From Polyangiaceae bacterium (GTDB taxonomy: Bacteria; Myxococcota; Polyangia; Polyangiales; Polyangiaceae): a stretch of DNA of 11,328 nt. Positions 1 to 6,637 of this stretch are shown here, piece by piece. The stretch covers positions 1 through 11,328 of the forward strand of contig JAICTU010000303.1 of the NCBI GenBank assembly GCA_025936205.1, in the 5' to 3' direction. A program made the translations under genes and the position numbers. Under the pieces are notes generated by a model that had not been told where the DNA came from, did no database searches, and worked only from the letters and a program-made list of their open reading frames with translations. The stretch's first letter is position 1; each line of letters begins with the position of its first letter.

Positions 1-375
1 GCGCTCGAGCGCGGCCATCAAAGCGGCCATGCCGGCTTTGGTGTCGCAGCTGCCGCGCCCGAACAGGCGCCCGTCGCGCAGCGCGGGGTCGAAGGGATCG
101 ATCGCCATGTTGTCGATCGGGACGGTGTCGAGGTGCGAAGCCACGAGCACGGTCTCGGTGAGACCGGTGCGCCGCACCTCCCCCACCACGCTGCGGCGTG
201 TGCCCGAGCCGACCACGACGCCGTCGACCCCGAGCGCCTTCAGCTGCTCGTGCACGCAGCGCGCGTAGCGCTCCTCTCCGGTCAGCGCCGCGTCGATGTC
301 CGCGCGGCCCATCGGGTTGATCGAGGGGATGGCAACGTAATCGCGTAGATAGCGGACGGCGGGCGAATGAGACAT
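1..375 (-). CDS. M20-family metallopeptidase (ArgE/DapE/ACY1-like), N-terminal part, cut by the window edge
   Basis: The first 125 residues are visible, starting MSHSPAVRYLRDYVAIPSIN; the C-terminal part lies left of the window. Two hallmark M20 metal-site motifs are present: SHLDTVP at 80-86 (His81 zinc ligand, Asp83 beside it) and GRGSCDTKAG at 106-115 (Asp111, the bridging metal ligand). The family hydrolyses amide bonds of N-acylated amino acids or small peptides in the cytoplasm with two zinc ions (ArgE acetylornithine deacetylase, DapE succinyl-diaminopimelate desuccinylase, carboxypeptidase G2, aminoacylase). The visible part cannot fix the substrate. The ATG at 373-375 is the only ATG, GTG or TTG between the in-frame TGA of the upstream gene and the conserved region. 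It lies 33 bp after the DUF4340 gene, so cotranscription is likely, but a stem-loop covers its weak GAGAG ribosome site. Family assignment is secure; specificity is open. Confidence 0.9.
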   Translation of the reverse strand, partial: MSHSPAVRYLRDYVAIPSINPMGRADIDAALTGEERYARCVHEQLKALGVDGVVVGSGTRRSVVGEVRRTGLTETVLVASHLDTVPIDNMAIDPFDPALRDGRLFGRGSCDTKAGMAALMAALER

Positions 376-398
376 GAGGCTCTCGGGGGAGAGCCTCA
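375..398 (-). promoter_or_regulatory. Perfect 10-bp stem-loop ending on the start codon of the M20 gene
   Basis: In the minus-strand transcript, GAGGCUCUC and GAGAGCCUC pair perfectly around a CCCC loop. A tenth U-A pair uses the A of the AUG. The element fills most of the 33-bp gap between the DUF4340 stop and the M20 start. The only Shine-Dalgarno-like bases near the start, GAGAG, lie in the 3' arm, so the folded form would hide the ribosome site. It could be a translational switch, an intercistronic processing or stability element, or a weak terminator for the upstream operon; no U-tract follows. The inverted repeat is seen directly; its role is inferred. Confidence 0.55.
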
Positions 399-408
399 GC
401 GTACCCGT

Positions 409-2673
409 TCAGAACAGATCGAGCAACCGCTGCACCTGGCTGCGCGGCAGGGCGTAGGTGGCGTTCACGGAGGCGTGGCGGGCGTAGTAGATGCTCGCGT
501 CCTGGTACACGTCGCGGCTGCCGATGTTGAAGCGGATCGGCGGCATGCCCACGCTCTCGGGGGCCTGGCGGCGGATGTAGACGGTCAGCGTGGGCTTGCG
601 CAAACCTTCGCCCGGGCCGGCAGCACCGGTGTGCACGACCGCATCGGGCCGCAACGTCTCGATCGTGTCGAGCAGATCGTCCAGGCGCGCCATGTCGAAA
701 TTGGTGGACCCCTTCTGCAGCACGAGCTGGCCGCCCACGCGCTTGAAGAACAGCTTGCCCCGATTGTCTCCGGTGGTCAGCTGCAGCTCCACGATCGAGC
801 CGCGCTCCGCCGCGAAGACGCCGCGGTTGATCGGCAAATTGCTGAGCGTGCGCTCCAGCGCGCGCGGCGCCACGAACACGCCCGGGTCGCGGTCGACGCT
901 GGCGTAAAAGCCACCTGGAGCCGCCCGGCCGAGCAGCAGCGTGCGCTCGACCGTGCGGTCTTCCACCTCGACCGTGAACTTGACGCTGAGGCGCGGCTTT
1001 TCCAGACCGAAGCCGGGCGCGGCCGTGTCGCTGATCCAGCGCAGCGCGTGCAGCGTGCGCAATTGATCGATGATCTCCACGGCCGTGCCGCCGTCGATCT
1101 CGAAGCCCTTGGGCTCGATCAGCGAGAGGCCGCCCGTGGGCGTGCGCTTGATCAGCTCGCGCGAAGTGCCGCGCTTGATCTCGATGCCGCGCACCGCCGT
1201 CAACGGGTAGTCGAAGATGTGGTGGTCCTTGAGCAGCGTGGCATCGGCGTGCAGCGCGAACGAATCGTCGCGCGGCACCACCAGCACCGCACCGTCGGCC
1301 TCGCGATAGGCGAGCCGCGAGCCGTCCGGGCGCGCCGGACTGACGCGGATCGTCTCCTTGGTGCGCTCGGCGCCCGGGCGCGCCGACGACTCCAGCGTCA
1401 CCACCTCCGCGGAGAACTCCGCCGCCTTCGCCGGCTTGTCACGGCCGAGCAGCAGCGTGCCGTCGATACCGAGCAAGCGCGAGAGGCGATCCTTGGCGGC
1501 CTCGCCGTCGAGCGCCGCCGGGCGCGGCTGGCGCAGCACGAAGCCGTCGCCCTGGCGCGCGAAGTCGAGCACCTGGTCACCCTCCACGATGTTGACGGTG
1601 TCGACCTCGTCGGCGTGGAAAGTGAACAGCGAGCTGTCGATCAGGGAGCTGGCGGGCTCGCGCAGCGCGCCGAGCACGCTGCGCTCCACGCAGCCCGCCA
1701 GCGGCTCGGGCACGATGCGCATGGCCACCGTCTTCTCCGGATCCAGCGGGCAGGTACCGCCGAAGGCCAGGCTGGCCTCGGCCTTTTCGCTTGCCCTGGG
1801 CACGATCCCGATGTGCACGCCCGGCTCGCCCGCGAGCGCCACGCGCGCGGCCTCGGGGTCCAGGATCGGATCGGCGGAGGCGCGCGCCAGCGCAAAGAAC
1901 AGGCGATCGACCTCGTCGCGGCGAGCGCGCTGGTTCTCGTGCATATCCTCGAACTGGAAGTCCTCCCCCACGCGGCGCAAGCGGCGCACGCCGGCCGAAC
2001 TGGAAAGCACCAAGCGAGCCGTCGAGTTCTTGCTGTAAGGCACGATCTGCCGGCCCCGGAAGCCATCGGCAGGCACGAACAGCTCGTCCAGCACCGACTT
2101 CTTCACGACGTAGGTGTGCGCCGGTCCATTGCCCTCGCGCACCTCGACGTAGCGGGAAGCGGGCGGGGAGACGCTCGGACCGCCCAGCCGCAGCTGATAG
2201 TTGACGCCGCCCATCTCCAGCGACAGCACCTGGTCGGAGAGCAGCGCGGCGGCGCTGGGCGCGCCCGCATCGCTGCCGGCCGCTGCCAGCGGATCGACCC
2301 CTGTCACATCGCGCTCCCAGGTCGCGTAGCGCAGGCTGCCGAGCAGCTTGTCCACGGGTACTGGGTCCGCATCCGTCTCGAACGGCTCGGTCAGCAGCCA
2401 ATCGGCGGTAGGTAGATCCGCGCCGGCGGGCGCGTCATCGCCGGCCTCGCCCTGAGCTGGCACGTGACGGCGCACGACCACGCTGCGCCGCGATCCGCGC
2501 CGCAGCTCGATGCGCGTCACCTCGTCCTGGTGGAACACGGGCAACAGGTGCCCCCGACGCACCTCCTCCACGCGCGTCGCCGAGCGCCCCGACCAGACCA
2601 GCAGCAGGACCGACAGCGCGGCTCCCGCGACCAGGGCGAGGTTGGCCCAGCGTGCTCGGGCGATCACGCTCAT
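409..2673 (-). CDS. DUF4340 domain-containing protein, membrane-anchored, with five repeated modules
   Basis: 754 residues. A short basic N-terminus is followed by one hydrophobic helix (about 11-27) and a large soluble part, predicted to face the periplasm, so this is a signal-anchor protein. Typical DUF4340 patterns occur: an I-x-x-I-x-L strand with charged residues, then W-x-L-x-x-P-F, then a helix ending LL-x-x-L (47-117), then an LRLGGPS strand pair with a YVEVRE/TYVVKKSV hairpin (160-195). The same order recurs about five times, near 51-213, 217-354, 357-492, 493-623 and 626-754. DUF4340 genes are known to sit next to GldG-like ABC auxiliary genes, but their biochemical role is not established. 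The ATG overlaps the TGA of the GldG-like gene (ATGA, 4 bp), indicating translational coupling. A subunit working with the exporter on the outer face of the inner membrane is inferred. No catalytic motif was recognised. Confidence 0.85.
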   Translation of the reverse strand: MSVIARARWANLALVAGAALSVLLLVWSGRSATRVEEVRRGHLLPVFHQDEVTRIELRRGSRRSVVVRRHVPAQGEAGDDAPAGADLPTADWLLTEPFETDADPVPVDKLLGSLRYATWERDVTGVDPLAAAGSDAGAPSAAALLSDQVLSLEMGGVNYQLRLGGPSVSPPASRYVEVREGNGPAHTYVVKKSVLDELFVPADGFRGRQIVPYSKNSTARLVLSSSAGVRRLRRVGEDFQFEDMHENQRARRDEVDRLFFALARASADPILDPEAARVALAGEPGVHIGIVPRASEKAEASLAFGGTCPLDPEKTVAMRIVPEPLAGCVERSVLGALREPASSLIDSSLFTFHADEVDTVNIVEGDQVLDFARQGDGFVLRQPRPAALDGEAAKDRLSRLLGIDGTLLLGRDKPAKAAEFSAEVVTLESSARPGAERTKETIRVSPARPDGSRLAYREADGAVLVVPRDDSFALHADATLLKDHHIFDYPLTAVRGIEIKRGTSRELIKRTPTGGLSLIEPKGFEIDGGTAVEIIDQLRTLHALRWISDTAAPGFGLEKPRLSVKFTVEVEDRTVERTLLLGRAAPGGFYASVDRDPGVFVAPRALERTLSNLPINRGVFAAERGSIVELQLTTGDNRGKLFFKRVGGQLVLQKGSTNFDMARLDDLLDTIETLRPDAVVHTGAAGPGEGLRKPTLTVYIRRQAPESVGMPPIRFNIGSRDVYQDASIYYARHASVNATYALPRSQVQRLLDLF

Positions 2674-4394
2674 GAGCGCGCCTCGGCAGCTCGAGCATTC
2701 GCCCGCGCGCTGCGGCGGCGCAGCAAGACCAGCGCCGCCAGCGCCAGGGCCGTGGCGGGCATGTACAGCAGCACATAGCGCGCGATCTGGGTCATGGATT
2801 GCTCGGTGAACCGCAGATCCACCTGGCGCTCGGGCTTGTCCGTCAAGCTGACCAGCGCGGGCCGCGCCGCGACCCAGGAGATGGCGCTCTCGACGAAGCG
2901 CCGAGTGCCGGCCAGGGTCGCGTCCTGCCAGGTGTTGCCGAGCAAAGGAGCGGAGCTGCCCAGCACCACCAGACGCGAGCCGTGCAGCTCCGCTGGGCTG
3001 CCGGACTGGCTGCCGGGTAATTGCTGCGCGCTTCCGGGCTGCTGCTGGCTGCCGGGGCTCGCGGCGGGTTGGCCTGCGGAGATCTGTGCGGCCAGCGGCG
3101 GCAACTCCGCCGCTGCGCCCACGATGAACGGGCCCTCCGAGTCGTGCGCGAGGGTATCGATGGCAGCGGCCTTGGGCGAGGCCAGGATGCTGGCGTCGCG
3201 CACGGCAAACGACTTATCGCTGGTGGTCAAGAGCGGGGCCGCCTTGGCCTCCAGCTCAAAGCCTTGCGCCACCTGCAGCACCACGCGGAAGCGCGCCTCA
3301 CCGTCTTTGATCAAGCCGCGCGTGATGGGGTGCGGCTTGGGCTGCGCGAAGAACACCTCGCCGCCCGCGCCGAGCGGCAGCGCCAGGTCCGGATCGCGCT
3401 CGAAGATGAGCTGTTGCCGGGGGCGCACGCCAAACAATGCCAGCAGCGGCTCGAGCCCGCTCTTGGTCGTGCGGTTGTCTTCGCCGAGCGTGGGGCTGAT
3501 GCTGATCAGGAAGTTCTTGCCGTGCCGGACGGCGCCGATCAGGCGTGCCACGGCCGCTTCCGTGTACGGTTGCCCCGGCGCCGCCACGATCACCAGGTCG
3601 CAGTTGGCGAGCGTCAGATCCGCGCCGGCCGACAGCAGATCGACCTCGCGCGTGGTGTAGTTGTTCTTCTCCAGCGTGTAGCGCAACCCGCCCAGACCCG
3701 AGGCGCCGCCATCGTCCATCGAGGCTTCTTGCTGGCCATGCGTGAAACACGCATCCGTCTGCTTCGGCTGCAGCACCTGACGCAAGCCCTCGGTGAGCGC
3801 CTGCTCGAGCCGCGGCTGCACCGTGCCGCGCGCGTCGTCGTAGCTCACGATGTCCTCGGCCCCGATCACCCAGCGCGCTTCGCCCTGCACCACGACGATC
3901 GCGGCGTCGCTCACCAGGTGGCCCTGCTCGGTGCGGCCTTGCATCAGCCGGTAGCGGTTCTGCAGCGCGAGGAACTCGCCGGGTTCGCGGTCCGGATCGA
4001 CGAAGCGCGCGTGCAGCAGCGGCGACTGCGCCAAGTATTGATCGAGCATGCGCCGCACGCTGCCCAGGTCCGGATCCGCCTGGCTCAGGAACACCAGGAC
4101 CTGGACCTCTTCGGAGAGGCCGGCGAGCGTCTCCAGCGTCGCGGGCGAGAGCGTGTAGAGCTGAGCGCGAGTGACGTCCCAGCGCCGATAGTGGCGCGCG
4201 ACCACGAAGTTCAACGAGACCGCGATCACGCTGGCCGCGAGCACGCCGATTGCGCTCCACACCCCCAGCTGCCTGCCGACCCCGCGCTGCGCGGGCTCGG
4301 CAGGCGCGGTGCCGCTCGGCGGACTGGCCGCGGCGGCACCGGCAGTGGACTTGCGCTTCGAGAGCCAGCTGAACAATCGCTTCGCCTCCTTCAT
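2670..4394 (-). CDS. GldG-like ABC transporter auxiliary protein
   Basis: 574 residues from the ATG at 4392-4394. A basic, Ala/Pro-rich N-terminus precedes a membrane helix (about 45-65). Next comes the conserved entry RRWDVTRAQLYTLSP (70-84) and LSEEVQVLVFLSQADP (93-108), typical of GldG / ABC_transp_aux proteins. A long periplasmic part follows, with an MDDGG segment (226-230) and the LANCDLVIVAAP strand (262-273), then a C-terminal membrane helix (about 539-558) and a basic tail. This two-helix, large-loop layout matches GldG. In Bacteroidetes GldG works with GldA and GldF in gliding/secretion; outside that phylum its role is unknown. A low-complexity Pro-Gly-Ser-Gln stretch (about 447-467) interrupts the C-terminal third. 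The chosen start makes an ATGA overlap with the permease stop, as at the gene's own 3' end. A GTG at 4404-4406 would add four residues and is possible. Confidence 0.86.
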   Translation of the reverse strand: MKEAKRLFSWLSKRKSTAGAAAASPPSGTAPAEPAQRGVGRQLGVWSAIGVLAASVIAVSLNFVVARHYRRWDVTRAQLYTLSPATLETLAGLSEEVQVLVFLSQADPDLGSVRRMLDQYLAQSPLLHARFVDPDREPGEFLALQNRYRLMQGRTEQGHLVSDAAIVVVQGEARWVIGAEDIVSYDDARGTVQPRLEQALTEGLRQVLQPKQTDACFTHGQQEASMDDGGASGLGGLRYTLEKNNYTTREVDLLSAGADLTLANCDLVIVAAPGQPYTEAAVARLIGAVRHGKNFLISISPTLGEDNRTTKSGLEPLLALFGVRPRQQLIFERDPDLALPLGAGGEVFFAQPKPHPITRGLIKDGEARFRVVLQVAQGFELEAKAAPLLTTSDKSFAVRDASILASPKAAAIDTLAHDSEGPFIVGAAAELPPLAAQISAGQPAASPGSQQQPGSAQQLPGSQSGSPAELHGSRLVVLGSSAPLLGNTWQDATLAGTRRFVESAISWVAARPALVSLTDKPERQVDLRFTEQSMTQIARYVLLYMPATALALAALVLLRRRSARANARAAEARS

Positions 4395-5188
4395 CCCCAG
4401 CGCCACGAATCCACCACCCGCCGCGTGAAGAACAGGCAGAGCAAGAGCACGCTACCGTCGAACACGACGCGCCGCACATCGATCACGCCGCGCGAGAAGT
4501 CCTCGAGCTGAGAGATCACCGAGACGTGGGCGCACAGGTCGTGCAGGAACCCCGGATCGAACACGCGCTCGCCGATGCCCAGGATCAGCAAACCGAACAA
4601 GACCAGCATGGTCAGCATCGAGGCCGCCAGCTGGCTGCGCGTGAGCGCGCTCATCAACACCCCCACCGCCAGGTAAGCGGCGCCGACCAGCAGCACGCCC
4701 AGATAGCTGGCGGCCACCACCGACCAGTCGATGTCGACCACCTTGCGCACGATCACCACGTACAGCACGGTCGGCAGCCAGAGCAGCGAGTAGGTGGACA
4801 GCGCCGCGCCGTACTTGGCGTGCACCACCGAGCCTCCACTCACGGGCGCGGTGAGCAGCGCTTCGATCGTGCCGCTGCGCCGTTCTTCCGCGAAGACGCC
4901 CATGGTGAGCGCGGGGCAGATCAGGAGCATCGAGATCGGGATGAAGAAGGAGCTGAAGTACGCCTGGGTGGGGCCCTGATCGATCGACAGGCTGGTGAAA
5001 TGCGCGAAGTGATCGATCACGATGTAGAAGCTGATGCCCTGCAGCAGCAGGAAGGCAAAGCACGCCAGCCACGCCAGCGGCGTGACCCACAGGCTCAGCA
5101 TCTCCCGCCGGTACACCGCCCAGAACCCGCTCAGGGCGCCGGCCATTCCCCCGGAGACCGCTGTTCTCGACCTGCCTCGCCTAGCCAT
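4391..5188 (-). CDS. ABC-2 type permease, GldF-like
   Basis: 265 residues with six predicted membrane helices (about 33-55, 80-98, 130-147, 158-180, 188-207, 242-256), the usual size for a half-transporter of the ABC-2 class. Family marks are VYRREMLSLWVTPLAW near the N-terminus, the AEERRSGTIEALLTAPVS motif (100-117) that lies on the cytoplasmic side and touches the ATPase, and SQLEDFSRGVIDVRR (226-240), like the motif before the last helix of GldF/NosY-type permeases. It should form the membrane channel with the ATPase encoded 26 bp upstream. GGAG four bases before the ATG supports the start at 5188, though Met15 is an alternative. Its stop overlaps the GldG-like start. The transported substrate cannot be read from the sequence. 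Confidence 0.92.
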   Translation of the reverse strand: MARRGRSRTAVSGGMAGALSGFWAVYRREMLSLWVTPLAWLACFAFLLLQGISFYIVIDHFAHFTSLSIDQGPTQAYFSSFFIPISMLLICPALTMGVFAEERRSGTIEALLTAPVSGGSVVHAKYGAALSTYSLLWLPTVLYVVIVRKVVDIDWSVVAASYLGVLLVGAAYLAVGVLMSALTRSQLAASMLTMLVLFGLLILGIGERVFDPGFLHDLCAHVSVISQLEDFSRGVIDVRRVVFDGSVLLLCLFFTRRVVDSWRWG

Positions 5189-5192
5189 GCTG

Positions 5193-5198
5193 CTCCAG
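5193..5198 (-). promoter_or_regulatory. Ribosome binding site of the permease gene
   Basis: CTGGAG on the minus strand sits four bases before the ATG at 5188. It is a recognisable but closely spaced Shine-Dalgarno sequence and favours this start over Met15. Confidence 0.5.
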
Positions 5199-5214
5199 AT
5201 TCATCATCCTCCAG

Positions 5215-6573
5215 CTACTCGCTGGGCGGCCGCGGTGACGGCGGCGGCAGGGAAAACGGCGATGGCAACGGGGAGGAGGTCGGATCCGTGGCGCCGGTGA
5301 GCTGGCGAAACACCTCTTCCAGGCTGGTCTCCTTGAGGCGCGCCTCTCGCACGCGGATCTCCGAGCTGACCAGGGACGTGACGATCTGTTCCAGGCAGTC
5401 GTAGGCGTCGACCTCCGCGTCGAACGTGACGAGCAGGGAGACGATGCCGTCTTCCGCGCCGGACGGAGGGATGCTGCTGAAGCGCACCATCTCACTGATC
5501 AGCTCGGTGTCGCCCGGGCGCGGCGGCAGCAGCGACGACGTCGCCACCACCGGCGTGACGCCGATCACGTTCGCGGAATTCATCACCAGCCCGAACGCGC
5601 GCCGGCGCCGGTCTTGCACGGTGACCACGGCGCGCTGCCCACCCAGCTGCCGGCGCAGCATGCTGATCGGCCCCTGCGCGACCAGGGTGCCCCGATCGAG
5701 CACCAGGCAGCGCGTGCAGGTCGCTTCCACCTCGCTCAGGATGTGGGTCGAGAGCAGCACGGTATGATCCGAGCCCAGCTCGCGGATCAGGTTGCGGACG
5801 CCGTGGATCTGGTTGGGGTCGAGGCCGGCGGTCGGCTCGTCCAGCACCAGCAGCGGCGGGTCACCGAGCAGCGCATCAGCGAGCGCCACGCGCTGGCGGA
5901 AGCCGCGCGACAGGCTACCGATCAGCGTGCGCGCCACCGAGCCCACCTCGGTTTTGTGCAGCGCCAGCTCCACGTGCCGCGCGACGTCCTTGCGCGGCAA
6001 CTGCTTCAACCGAGCGCGGAAGGTGAGATACTCACGCACGCGCATTTCCGGATAGAGCGGCGCCGTCTCCGGCATGTAGCCGATGGCCTGCCGGGCGCGC
6101 ATCGGCTGCTCCACCACGTCGAAGCCGTTGACCCGCACGTAGCCCGCGCTCGGGCCGAGGTAGCCGACAATCATGCGCAACGTGGTGGACTTGCCGGCGC
6201 CATTGGGGCCCAGAAAGCCCACGATCTCACCGCGGTTCACGGTGAAAGACACGTCTTTCACGGCCACCACGGAGCCGTAGTTGCGGCGCAGCTGCTTGAC
6301 CTCGATCATCAGCGGCTGCCGCATGTCGATCATGGGCTGCGTCGCATCGATGCGACGGATCTCGGGCGCGCGCAGCGACGGCTTGGGCAACGACGACTTG
6401 GGCAACGACGAAGGCAACCGAGAGGGCGGCGCTTCCGCCGCGGCCTCTCCGGCGTCTACCGTATCCCCCGCATCCTCAGGCTCCTGCAGGTGCTCAGCGT
6501 CCGCCTGCTGAGCCTCGAGTTGCTCAGCGTCCGCCTGCTGAGCCTCGAGTTGCTGCTCCTCGGGATCTGACAC
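5215..6573 (-). CDS. ABC transporter ATPase, GldA-like, with acidic repeat-bearing N-terminal extension
   Basis: 452 residues from a GTG start. The nucleotide-binding domain begins near residue 89 (MIEVKQL). It has Walker A GPNGAGKST (122-130), Q-loop region IGYMPETAPLY (164-174) with Glu169 where Gln is usual, as I recall for GldA-type ATPases, signature LSRGFRQR (221-228), Walker B LLVLDEP with catalytic Glu246, D-loop AGLDP and the switch His277 in STH. A C-terminal domain (about 310-425) and a Pro/Ser-rich tail (431-452) follow. It powers the permease encoded next. At 452 residues it is much longer than the roughly 300 of GldA: residues 1-80 are an acidic Gln/Glu/Ala-rich stretch with a 10-residue repeat, then a Pro/Ser/Lys linker. 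The GTG has only a weak AGG before it, so an internal start (Met81, Met84 or Met89) cannot be excluded. The in-frame repeats and the promoter spacing favour the long form. Confidence 0.93.
   Translation of the reverse strand: MSDPEEQQLEAQQADAEQLEAQQADAEHLQEPEDAGDTVDAGEAAAEAPPSRLPSSLPKSSLPKPSLRAPEIRRIDATQPMIDMRQPLMIEVKQLRRNYGSVVAVKDVSFTVNRGEIVGFLGPNGAGKSTTLRMIVGYLGPSAGYVRVNGFDVVEQPMRARQAIGYMPETAPLYPEMRVREYLTFRARLKQLPRKDVARHVELALHKTEVGSVARTLIGSLSRGFRQRVALADALLGDPPLLVLDEPTAGLDPNQIHGVRNLIRELGSDHTVLLSTHILSEVEATCTRCLVLDRGTLVAQGPISMLRRQLGGQRAVVTVQDRRRRAFGLVMNSANVIGVTPVVATSSLLPPRPGDTELISEMVRFSSIPPSGAEDGIVSLLVTFDAEVDAYDCLEQIVTSLVSSEIRVREARLKETSLEEVFRQLTGATDPTSSPLPSPFSLPPPSPRPPSE
6382..6411 (-). repeat. 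Perfect 15-bp tandem duplication in the ATPase linker
   Basis: Two identical 15-bp units (6382-6396 and 6397-6411) adjoin, with a degenerate continuation at 6412-6418. They encode a repeated SSLPK-type pentapeptide in the linker before the nucleotide-binding domain. The unit is a multiple of three, so the frame is kept. Confidence 0.9.
6491..6554 (-). repeat. Perfect 30-bp tandem duplication in the N-terminus of the ATPase gene
   Basis: The units 6491-6520 and 6521-6550 are identical at all 30 positions, and the first four bases of a third copy follow. Each encodes ten residues of the form QLEAQQADAE, giving a Gln/Glu/Ala-rich, probably helical segment (residues about 8-27). Perfect identity points to recent duplication by slippage. 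The length is a multiple of three, consistent with translation. Confidence 0.95.
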
Positions 6574-6596
6574 CTGGACCTGCGCCGTGACGTTAT

Positions 6597-6625
6597 TCTG
6601 TAGAACGACCTGGGACTTCAGTCAA
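6597..6625 (-). promoter_or_regulatory. Candidate sigma-70-type promoter for the exporter operon
   Basis: On the minus strand TTGACT (6620-6625, five of six consensus bases) is followed by a 17-bp spacer and TACAGA (6597-6602, three of six). The site lies in a relatively AT-rich 64-bp gap between the sulfatase stop and the ATPase GTG. Transcription would begin near 6590 and give a leader of about 17 bases. The -10 box is poor, so this is a candidate only, but position and spacing fit. Confidence 0.45.
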
Positions 6626-6637
6626 TGCTGGCGGGGG

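Noticed and set aside
375..409. TGA read-through making a DUF4340-M20 fusion
   Set aside because: The two genes share a frame with 11 codons between them, but M20 has its own ATG and nothing such as a selenocysteine element or a conserved linker suggests read-through.
367..2415. A 682-codon open frame on the plus strand
   Set aside because: It lies fully opposite the DUF4340 gene, has an Arg/His/Ala/Gln-rich composition without domains, and arises from third-position G/C of the real gene. Similar plus-strand frames at 3021-4511, 5614-6570, 7688-8674 and 9435-10436 are rejected for the same reason.
5185..5207. A 7-8 codon upstream frame (MMNLEQHG) whose TAG overlaps the permease ATG
   Set aside because: A GGAGG lies before it but only 0-3 bases from its ATGs, too close for good initiation. 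It could couple translation but is too short to call a gene.
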